64,000 nucleotides of DNA from Deltaproteobacteria bacterium (GTDB lineage: Bacteria; Myxococcota_A; UBA9160; UBA4427). Each line of letters begins with the position of its first letter. The stretch's first letter is position 1. The notes under the pieces were generated by a model. The model had not been told where the DNA came from and searched no databases. It worked only from the letters and a program-made list of their open reading frames with translations. The stretch spans positions 1 to 64,000 of the forward strand of contig JADJOR010000006.1 in assembly GCA_016713665.1 (NCBI GenBank), written 5' to 3'. This document shows, one piece after another, positions 8,751 through 15,507 of the stretch. Position numbers and translations under genes: made by a program.

Positions 8751-9280
8751 GCCGCGCTCGACCCGACCGCGCTCGACTCCGCCACAGCCGACCCGGCCGC
8801 GGCCGCGTCGCAGCCGGCGATGAAGTCCCAGGGCGTCCAGACCAGGCATCCCGCGCTGCGCGCCCGGCCAGCGACCTTGCGGTCGGCGCTGACGACGACC
8901 GTCCGCTCCGGGGCCTCGGCCCGCCGAGCGCGCCGGACGATCCAGTCGTCCGCCGAGTCGACGAAGAGGCTGTGGATGATCGGACCCCGGGCACGGCCCC
9001 CGGCGCTCGCTCCCGCAAACGCGATGGCCAGGACGGACCAGGCGGGCTGCATCCCGTCGAAGGCCACCCAGAGGTCGTCTTCGGCCACCGGCCAGCCCGC
9101 GACCCGCTCGAGCAGCCGCTCGCGGGCGGCGCGGCCCCACCACGCGGAATCCCGCGCGCCGGCGAGCAGGACCGTATGCAGGACGTTGAAGCCGTCGACG
9201 AGGATCGTCCGCCGACCGGAGGCGGCAGCGAGCTCGATCTCGATCCACGGGTCGAGGGGGCTTCGGCCGGTTTGCGTCAT
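8651..9280 (-). CDS. YacP-like NYN domain protein (predicted ribonuclease)
   Basis: A 209-residue protein with a NYN/PIN-like fold: the first acidic strand ILVDGFNVLH, a central VAFDG, and the late strand VVVSADRKVAGRARSAGC leading to WTPWDFI. This arrangement matches the YacP/Rae1 group, which contains ribosome-associated endoribonucleases. The conserved acidic residues visible are D in VDGFN, D in AFDG and D in SADR. The C-terminal 50 residues are Ala/Gly/Ser-rich and lie antisense to the end of the PPSR gene, so they may be of low functional importance. Its ATG overlaps the stop of the upstream small membrane protein gene (ATGA), implying translational coupling. Confidence 0.75.
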   Translation of the reverse strand: MTQTGRSPLDPWIEIELAAASGRRTILVDGFNVLHTVLLAGARDSAWWGRAARERLLERVAGWPVAEDDLWVAFDGMQPAWSVLAIAFAGASAGGRARGPIIHSLFVDSADDWIVRRARRAEAPERTVVVSADRKVAGRARSAGCLVWTPWDFIAGCDAAAAGSAVAESSAVGSSAAQSLVGPDPDPAGGAGAALVDGAEVGAPLAPLP

Positions 9281-9663
9281 CGTCGTTCCATGGGCGGTCG
9301 AGGGTATCCCGTCTGGCTCTGGAAGGCGGCCTCCGACGAGGCCATGGCCTGCATCGCGGGGATTCCCTTCCGGGCCAGGGCCGAGTTGGCCTGGCCCGCT
9401 TCGACGGCCGCCCAGCCGAGCCCGAAGGCGATCGTTGCCAGCAGGGTCACGACGACCTCGCGCGTCCCTTCCTGCAGGTCCGTCCAGCGCAGATGCCCGC
9501 GTTCGGGCTCGCCGGGGTCGGGCTCGACGAGCCGGAGGCGGGCTTCGGGTTGCTCGAGCCGGAGCGGAGCCTGCGTCGGGCGGGACGGGGTCGGGAGGGA
9601 GAGAGTCTGAAGGGAGAGGGTCGGTAGGGCGGTCCGGTTGGCCACTCGAGCTGCGCGCGTCAT
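9277..9663 (-). CDS. Small single-pass membrane protein, function unknown
   Basis: I do not recognise the family. The start at 9663 is chosen over an upstream ATG because AGGAG lies 6 bases before it; this gives 128 residues. The N-terminal half is Pro/Leu/Arg-rich and probably disordered, followed by one hydrophobic segment (VVVTLLATIAFGLGWAAVEA, about residues 73-92) and a short polar tail. It is co-oriented with, and overlaps by four bases, the NYN gene, so the two are probably translated together; an anchor role for the nuclease is possible but only a guess. Confidence 0.55.
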   Translation of the reverse strand: MTRAARVANRTALPTLSLQTLSLPTPSRPTQAPLRLEQPEARLRLVEPDPGEPERGHLRWTDLQEGTREVVVTLLATIAFGLGWAAVEAGQANSALARKGIPAMQAMASSEAAFQSQTGYPRPPMERR

Positions 9664-9786
9664 GGGATCTCCTCGTATAGGATGGGATCCAGATTGGGCG
9701 GCGGGCGTGACAAGGGCGGTCACGGGGGCCGCCGGCCCCGGGAAAATCCTTGCGCGGGGCAGGGGGCTGACTTATCCAACGCCGCC

Positions 9787-10761
9787 ATGAGCCAGACGGA
9801 CTCGCGACAGGCGGCCGGATCCCTCCATGTGGGCCTCGTCCAGATGCGGTGCGAGGCGGATCCCGCGCGCAATCTCGCCCGGGCGATGGACGGCATCGCC
9901 GATGCGGCGCGGCGCGGGGCGCAGGTCGTCTGCCTGCCCGAGCTCTTCCGGACCTACTACCTCTGCCAGAGCGAGGACACCCGCCGCTTCGACTGGGCCG
10001 AGTCGATCCCCGGCCCGACGACCGAGGCGCTCGCGAAGCAGGCCGCCGACCTGCGCGTCTCGCTCGTCGTCTCGCTCTTCGAGCGGCGCGCCGCCGGCCT
10101 CTACCACAACACCGCCGTCGTCCTCGACGAGCAGGGCGAGCTCGTCGGCCGCTATCGCAAGATGCACATCCCCGACGACCCGCTCTACTACGAGAAGTTC
10201 TACTTCACGCCGGGCGATCTCGGCTTCCAGGTCCACGACACGGCGGCGGGTCGCCTCGGCGTGCTCGTCTGCTGGGACCAGTGGTTTCCGGAGGCGGCGC
10301 GCGCGACGGCGCTGCTCGGCGCGGACATGCTCTTCTATCCGACGGCGATCGGCTGGCAATTCGAGGAGGGCGCGGGGGTCGACGCGGCCCAGCGCGACGC
10401 GTGGCATACCATCCAGCGCGCGCATGCGATCGCGAACGGGCTCTTCGTCGTCGGCGTGAATCGCGTCGGCCACGAGCAGCTCGAGGGCGCGAGCGGCTCG
10501 GGCATCCGCTTCTGGGGCAGCTCCTTCGTCGCGGATCCGATGGGCCGCATGCTCGCCGTCGCCCCCGACGACGCCGAGGCGGTGCTCGTCGTCGAATGCG
10601 ATCGCGGCGCGGTCGAGCGCGTGCGGCGCGACTGGCCCTTTCTGCGCGACCGGCGCATCGACGCCTATCAAGGACTCTCGGATCGCTTCAGCGACCACAG
10701 CGGCGGCCAGGCCAGCGGCCCGACGAGCGGCCGGGCCGAACGCGGGCGAGGGCGCGCGTGA
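9787..10761 (+). CDS. aguB: N-carbamoylputrescine amidase
   Basis: A nitrilase-superfamily amidohydrolase that converts N-carbamoylputrescine to putrescine, CO2 and ammonia. The 324 residues contain the catalytic triad E52 (CLPELF), K125 (YRKMHIPDD) and C162 (VCWDQWFPEA). The DDPLYYEKFYFTPGD and CWDQWFPEAARATALLGAD segments are diagnostic for AguB rather than other nitrilases. The start is the ATG at 9787, where family homology begins after about ten residues. It overlaps aguA by four bases (GTGA at 10758-10761), so both steps of agmatine catabolism are made together. A Gly/Ser/Arg tail of about 20 residues is extra to the family. Confidence 0.95.
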   Translation: MSQTDSRQAAGSLHVGLVQMRCEADPARNLARAMDGIADAARRGAQVVCLPELFRTYYLCQSEDTRRFDWAESIPGPTTEALAKQAADLRVSLVVSLFERRAAGLYHNTAVVLDEQGELVGRYRKMHIPDDPLYYEKFYFTPGDLGFQVHDTAAGRLGVLVCWDQWFPEAARATALLGADMLFYPTAIGWQFEEGAGVDAAQRDAWHTIQRAHAIANGLFVVGVNRVGHEQLEGASGSGIRFWGSSFVADPMGRMLAVAPDDAEAVLVVECDRGAVERVRRDWPFLRDRRIDAYQGLSDRFSDHSGGQASGPTSGRAERGRGRA

Positions 10762-11813
10762 CGACGACGCCGAAGCGGCGCTGGCCGGCCGAGTGGGAGC
10801 CCCACCGCGCGACCTGGCTCTCCTGGCCCCACAACCGCGAGACCTGGCCGACCCATCTCGCGCGGGTCGAGGACGCGTTCTGCGAGATGGTGCGCCAGAT
10901 CGCGCCGGGGGAGGACGTCGAGATCAACGTCGGCGGCGCAGCCCTCGCCGACCATGTCCACGAGAAGCTCCGCGGCGCCGGGATCCGCGACTTCTCCCGC
11001 ATCCGTCTGCACGACGTCGCGACCAACGACGCCTGGGTCCGGGACCACGGCGCGATCTTCGTCTTCGAGCAGGCGGAGGGCGGTGCGCGCCGGGCGGCCC
11101 TCGACTTCCTGTACGACGCCTGGGGCGGGAAGTATCCGCCGTGGAATCTCGATGAACGGGTCGCCGAGCAGATGGCCCGGATCGCCGGGGTTCCCCGGAT
11201 CGCCTTCGACCTCGTGCTCGAGGCGGGCGGCATCGATGGCGATGGGGCGGGGACGATCCTGACGACCGAGTCCTGCCTGCTGAACCCGAACCGGGATCGG
11301 CCGGGACACGACCGCTCGCGCGGGGCCCTCGAGCGCGTCCTCGGCGAGGCGTTCGGGGCCGAGAAGGTCCTCTGGCTCGGCGACGGGATCGAGGGCGACG
11401 ACACCGACGGCCACGTCGACGACCTGACCCGCTTCGTGGCGGAGGGCCGCGTCGTGACCATCGTCGAGCGCAATCCGAGCGACTCCAACTACCGGGTCCT
11501 GAGAGAGAATCGGGAGCGCCTCGAGGGAATGCTCGATGCCCGGGGCCGACGCCTCGAGGTCATCGAGCTGCCGACCCCCGGCGTCGTGCCCGGCCCCGAC
11601 GGCCGGTTGCCCGCGAGCTACGCGAACTTCTACTTCGCCAACGCGGCGGTGCTCGTGCCGGTCTTCGACCGGGACGAAGACCGCGAGGCGATCTCGATCC
11701 TCGAAAAGGCGATTCCGGACCGCCCGATCGTCCCCATTCCCGGACAGAACCTCGTTCTGGGACTCGGGGCGGTCCACTGTCTGACCCAGCAGGAGCCGTC
11801 CGGCCCCCATTGA
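10758..11813 (+). CDS. aguA: Agmatine deiminase
   Basis: A Porphyromonas-type peptidyl-arginine-deiminase family enzyme that hydrolyses agmatine to N-carbamoylputrescine, the substrate of the upstream gene product. The 351 residues start at a GTG that overlaps the aguB stop. Family blocks are all present: WPAEWEPHRATWLSWPHN at the start, TNDAWVRDHGAIFV, EAGGIDGDGAGTIL, the DDTDGHVDD acidic/His block, and GAVHCLTQQEP at the end with the nucleophilic Cys near residue 341. The pathway makes putrescine from arginine-derived agmatine; no arginine decarboxylase gene is seen nearby. Confidence 0.95.
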   Translation: MTTTPKRRWPAEWEPHRATWLSWPHNRETWPTHLARVEDAFCEMVRQIAPGEDVEINVGGAALADHVHEKLRGAGIRDFSRIRLHDVATNDAWVRDHGAIFVFEQAEGGARRAALDFLYDAWGGKYPPWNLDERVAEQMARIAGVPRIAFDLVLEAGGIDGDGAGTILTTESCLLNPNRDRPGHDRSRGALERVLGEAFGAEKVLWLGDGIEGDDTDGHVDDLTRFVAEGRVVTIVERNPSDSNYRVLRENRERLEGMLDARGRRLEVIELPTPGVVPGPDGRLPASYANFYFANAAVLVPVFDRDEDREAISILEKAIPDRPIVPIPGQNLVLGLGAVHCLTQQEPSGPH

Positions 11814-12037
11814 AGCGGCTATGGTGGATCCGAGGATCATCTTTCCATCGCGAGACACTTCGGTTAAAACCCGTTTGCGCCGGACGGCCGGTGCGGATCT
11901 CGCGGACGGATTCCTCGGAAAAACGGGCGCTTCGGGCGCCGAGTTTCGAGCAGATCGGCGAGCCGACCGGGGCGCCGGCGCCGGCGCCGACGAAGCCGGG
12001 CTCGTTGAAACAGGGCATCGTAAAGAGGGGTTGACCC

Positions 12038-13753
12038 ATGAATGTGTTCCGACATGACATCGTCATCGTCGGTGGGGGCGGTGCGGGGCTGCGAGCGGCC
12101 ATCGAGGCTGCCGAGAACCATCCGAACGCCTCGATCGCGCTCGTGTCGAAGGTCTATCCGATGCGCAGCCATACGGTCTCGGCCGAAGGCGGCGCGGCGG
12201 CCGTCGCGCGCGAGGACGACAACCTCGAGCTCCACGGCTTCGACACCGTCAAGGGCTCGGACTTCCTGGGCGACCAGGACTGCATCGTCTACTTCGTCGA
12301 GCAGGCGCCGAAGGAGCTCGCGCTGCTCGAGAACTGGGGCTGCCCGTTCTCGCGCAACGAAGACGGCTCCGTCGCGACTCGCGCCTTCGGCGGCATGACG
12401 ACCAAGCGGACATGGTATGCGGCCGACAAGATCGGCTTCCACATGCTCCACGCGCTCTTCCAGCACTCGATGCGCTTCCCGAACATCGTCCGCTACGACG
12501 AGTACTTCGTCTCGAAGCTCCTCGTCGACGGCGGGCGCTGCAACGGCGTCGCGGCCCTCGACATCCGGACGGGCGAGTACTGCACGATCCTCGGCCGCGC
12601 GGTCATCCTGACGACCGGCGGCGGCGGCAAGATCTTCCCGTTCACGACGAACGGCACGATCAAGACCGCCGACGGCATGGCGCTGGCCTATCGCGCCGGT
12701 GTCCCGCTCAAGGACATGGAGTTCGTCCAGTACCATCCGACGGGCCTTCCCGGCACGGGCATCCTCATCACCGAGGCGACCCGCGGCGAGGGTGGCTACC
12801 TGAAGAACAACAAGGGCGAGCGCTTCCTCGTCGACTACGACTACGGCGTCGGGAAGAAGGCCGAGCTCGGTCCGCGCGACATGATCTCCCGGGCCATCGT
12901 CCAGGAGATCGAGGCGGGCCGCGGCTTCGAGGGGGCCTACGGGGCCTACGTCCATCTCGACCTGACCCATCTCGGGGCCGAGGTCATCAATACCAAGCTG
13001 CCCTTCGTGCGCGAGCTGGCCAAGACCTACGTCGGCGTCGATCCGATCACGACGCCGATCCCGATCCGGCCGGTCGTCCATTACATGATGGGCGGTGTCG
13101 ACACGAACATCCACGGCGCGACGACCCTGCCGGGCCTCTACGCCGCGGGCGAGACGGCCTGCGTCTCGATCAACGGCGCGAACCGCCTCGGCAGCAACTC
13201 GTTGACCGAGTGTCTCGTGTTCGGGGCGGCGGCGGCGCGCCATGCGATGAGCTTCTCGAAGGACTCGGCGGCGCCGAACGAGAAGGCGCTCGTGGCGCAG
13301 TGCGAGGAAGAGGCCGGACGCGTGGCGAACCTGCGCGGTCGCAAGAAGGGCGGCGAGAAGATCTCGGCCATCCGGCGCGAGCTCAACAACGTCATGGAGG
13401 CCTGCTGCGGCGTCTACCGCGAGCAGACCTCGATGCAGACGGGCGTCATCGCGACGGCGCAGCTCCGGGGCCGGGTCGCCGACCTGCGCCTCGAGGACTC
13501 GAGCAAGGTCTTCAATACCGAGCTCATCACGGCCATGGAGCTGCAGAACATGGTCGAGGTCGCCGAGACCATCGCCGTCTCCGCCGCCCATCGCAAAGAG
13601 TCGCGCGGCGCGCATACCTGCAAGGACTACAAGGGCCGCGACGACTCGAACTATCTCTACCACACGATGACCCATCACGACCCGGCCGGACCGCGGCTCG
13701 GGAAGAAGGACGTCGTGCTCGGCAAGTGGATCCCGGAGGAACGGAAATACTGA
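12038..13753 (+). CDS. frdA: Fumarate reductase/succinate dehydrogenase flavoprotein subunit, E. coli Frd type
   Basis: The 571-residue catalytic subunit interconverts fumarate and succinate. The N-terminal dinucleotide-binding motif is IVGGGGAGLRAA, followed by YPMRSHTVSAEGG, whose His covalently binds FAD in this family. FGGMTTKRTWYAADKIGFHM and DMEFVQYHPTGLPG are much closer to E. coli FrdA than to SdhA. The substrate-site Arg lies in INGANRLGSNSL. A run AGAGG precedes the ATG. Its stop shares one base with the frdB start (TGATG), so the operon is tightly coupled. The direction of the reaction in vivo cannot be read from sequence; no separate sdh operon is in the window. Confidence 0.93.
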   Translation: MNVFRHDIVIVGGGGAGLRAAIEAAENHPNASIALVSKVYPMRSHTVSAEGGAAAVAREDDNLELHGFDTVKGSDFLGDQDCIVYFVEQAPKELALLENWGCPFSRNEDGSVATRAFGGMTTKRTWYAADKIGFHMLHALFQHSMRFPNIVRYDEYFVSKLLVDGGRCNGVAALDIRTGEYCTILGRAVILTTGGGGKIFPFTTNGTIKTADGMALAYRAGVPLKDMEFVQYHPTGLPGTGILITEATRGEGGYLKNNKGERFLVDYDYGVGKKAELGPRDMISRAIVQEIEAGRGFEGAYGAYVHLDLTHLGAEVINTKLPFVRELAKTYVGVDPITTPIPIRPVVHYMMGGVDTNIHGATTLPGLYAAGETACVSINGANRLGSNSLTECLVFGAAAARHAMSFSKDSAAPNEKALVAQCEEEAGRVANLRGRKKGGEKISAIRRELNNVMEACCGVYREQTSMQTGVIATAQLRGRVADLRLEDSSKVFNTELITAMELQNMVEVAETIAVSAAHRKESRGAHTCKDYKGRDDSNYLYHTMTHHDPAGPRLGKKDVVLGKWIPEERKY

Positions 13754-14523
13754 TGGCCGACAAGACGATCGTCATCACGCGCTTCGATCCCGACAAGGAC
13801 CAGGCTCCGCGCAAGCAGGAGTACAAGGTCCCGTGCGAGCCCGACTGGAAGGTCCTCGACGCGATCAACTTCATCAAGGACGAGCTCGACGGCTCGGTCG
13901 CCCATCGCTGGTCGTGCCGCATGGCCGTCTGCGGCTCGTGCGGCATGATGGTGAACGGCGAGCCGAAGCTGACCTGCAAGACCTCGATCAACGACTACGG
14001 CGACCGGGTCGACATCGAGCCGCTCGCGAACTTCCCGATCGTGCGGGATCTGGTCGTCGACCTCGACGGCTTCATGCACAAGTTCCAGAGCGTGAAGCCC
14101 TGGATCATCCGCGCGAAGGAGAAGGCCGCCGACCCCATTGCGGCCAGGGCTGCGCTCCATCCCGTCAAGGGGACCTACTCGCAGTCGGCAGACCAGCTGG
14201 CCACGTTCAAGCAGTTCAGCATGTGCATCAACTGCATGCTCTGTTATGCCGCGTGTCCGGTCGTCGCCAACGAGCCCGAGTTCCTCGGGCCCGCAGCCAT
14301 CGCCCTGGGTCATCGCTACAACATGGACTCCCGGGACGAGGGCCAGGGCGAGCGCAACGAGATCTTCCGCGGCGAGGGGACGGTCTTCAGCTGCTCGTAC
14401 GCGAACGAATGCAGCGAGGTCTGCCCGAAGAACGTCGACCCGGCGGCCGCCGTCAACCAGGCGAAGTTCGGGGCCGTGATCGACTGGGCCAAGAACCTCG
14501 TGCTGCCCCGAGGAGGTGCCTGA
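13753..14523 (+). CDS. frdB: Fumarate reductase iron-sulfur subunit
   Basis: The 256-residue electron-transfer subunit carries three clusters: [2Fe-2S] ligands in SCRMAVCGSCGMMVNG and the following LTC, [4Fe-4S] in CINCMLCYAACPV, and [3Fe-4S] in CSYANECSEVCPKNVDP. It links FrdA to the quinone site at the membrane subunits. The N-terminal plant-type ferredoxin fold and C-terminal bacterial ferredoxin fold are both complete. It begins on the last base of the frdA stop and ends one base before the frdC ATG. Confidence 0.95.
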   Translation: MADKTIVITRFDPDKDQAPRKQEYKVPCEPDWKVLDAINFIKDELDGSVAHRWSCRMAVCGSCGMMVNGEPKLTCKTSINDYGDRVDIEPLANFPIVRDLVVDLDGFMHKFQSVKPWIIRAKEKAADPIAARAALHPVKGTYSQSADQLATFKQFSMCINCMLCYAACPVVANEPEFLGPAAIALGHRYNMDSRDEGQGERNEIFRGEGTVFSCSYANECSEVCPKNVDPAAAVNQAKFGAVIDWAKNLVLPRGGA

Positions 14524-14524
14524 G

Positions 14525-14965
14525 ATGAGCCGACCGGCCCACCCCCACGCGATGGCCCCGCATACGCCCGGCCGGACCCGGACCGCGCCGCCCCAGATGC
14601 CCTCGACCTGGTGGAGCGCGCCGCGGATCCGCAACTACCTGCTCTTCGACGCGACCGGCATCGTCTACTACCTGATCTCGTTCCTCGCGATCGGGATGGT
14701 CCAGGCGCTGGCGAGGGGCCCGGAGTCCTGGGAAGCCGTCATGACGCGACTGCGCCATCCGGCCTACATCGCGTTCCACGTCCTCTGCCTGGTCTCGGTC
14801 GTCTTCGTCGCCGTCCGATTCTTCAGCCTCTTCCCGAAGGCCCAGCCCAAGGCGATCGGCCCGATCAAGCCCCCGCCCGGCCCCGTCATCCATGCGATGC
14901 TCTACGTCGTCTGGCTCGGGATCACCGCCATCATGACCGCCATCCTCGCCGGAGTGATCTTCTGA
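14525..14965 (+). CDS. frdC: Fumarate reductase membrane subunit C
   Basis: A 146-residue membrane anchor. After a polar N-terminal tail of about 30 residues it reads STWWSAPRIRNYLLFD, a variant of the FrdC N-terminal pattern, then three hydrophobic segments (about residues 42-60, 78-100 and 122-145). With FrdD it binds FrdAB to the inner membrane and forms the quinone site. E. coli FrdC is 131 residues, so the extension at the N-terminus accounts for the size difference. It overlaps frdD by one base. Confidence 0.85.
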   Translation: MSRPAHPHAMAPHTPGRTRTAPPQMPSTWWSAPRIRNYLLFDATGIVYYLISFLAIGMVQALARGPESWEAVMTRLRHPAYIAFHVLCLVSVVFVAVRFFSLFPKAQPKAIGPIKPPPGPVIHAMLYVVWLGITAIMTAILAGVIF

Positions 14966-15342
14966 TGCGCGCATTCCTTCTCAAAATCGAACCGCTCATC
15001 TGGCTCATGTTCGGTCAGGGCATCCTGATCGGAACCATGCTGCTGACGGGCTGGATCCTGGTCGTCGGCCTGCTGATCCCGCTCGGGATGGTCGATGCCT
15101 CGGCGCTGTCCTACGACCGTGCCTACGCGCTCGCGACGGCCTCGCTCTTCGGGGTCATCCCGGTCGGCAAGCTGGTCCTGGCGGCGCTCCTCGTGCTCCC
15201 GCTCTGGAAGGGCGCCCACCACGTCCGCTCGCTCCACGTCGACTTTGGCGGGGCCGAGCGGGACGGGATCGTCGGGATGCTGCTCTACGGGGTTGCCCTG
15301 GTGGGGAGCATCGTCGGGATTTTGGCGGTGGTGGGGCTCTAG
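14965..15342 (+). CDS. frdD: Fumarate reductase membrane subunit D
   Basis: A 125-residue protein with three hydrophobic segments and the FrdD-like start EPLIWLMFGQGILIGTMLL, in which the EP..W.lFg pattern is conserved with E. coli FrdD (119 residues). It is the last gene of frdABCD; 165 bases without a gene separate it from the next ORF. I see no clear terminator hairpin in that gap. Confidence 0.85.
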   Translation: MRAFLLKIEPLIWLMFGQGILIGTMLLTGWILVVGLLIPLGMVDASALSYDRAYALATASLFGVIPVGKLVLAALLVLPLWKGAHHVRSLHVDFGGAERDGIVGMLLYGVALVGSIVGILAVVGL

Positions 15343-15507
15343 CGAGATCGAGAGATTGCGGTCGAGGCCATTGATTTTCGGGCATTTTCGCTGGAATGTA
15401 TGCCAAGGAAATCAAGTTCTCCCCGATCTTCCCCGGTCTTGCCCGCCTGTCTCCGATGACGGGCCTCCGAGAGGGGTCGGGCTCCTGCCTCCGGAGACCC
15501 CCCGTCC

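Noticed and set aside
11821..12057. Small ORF before frdA
   Set aside because: No ribosome site or motif, overlaps the frdA start, and is compositionally like non-coding DNA.
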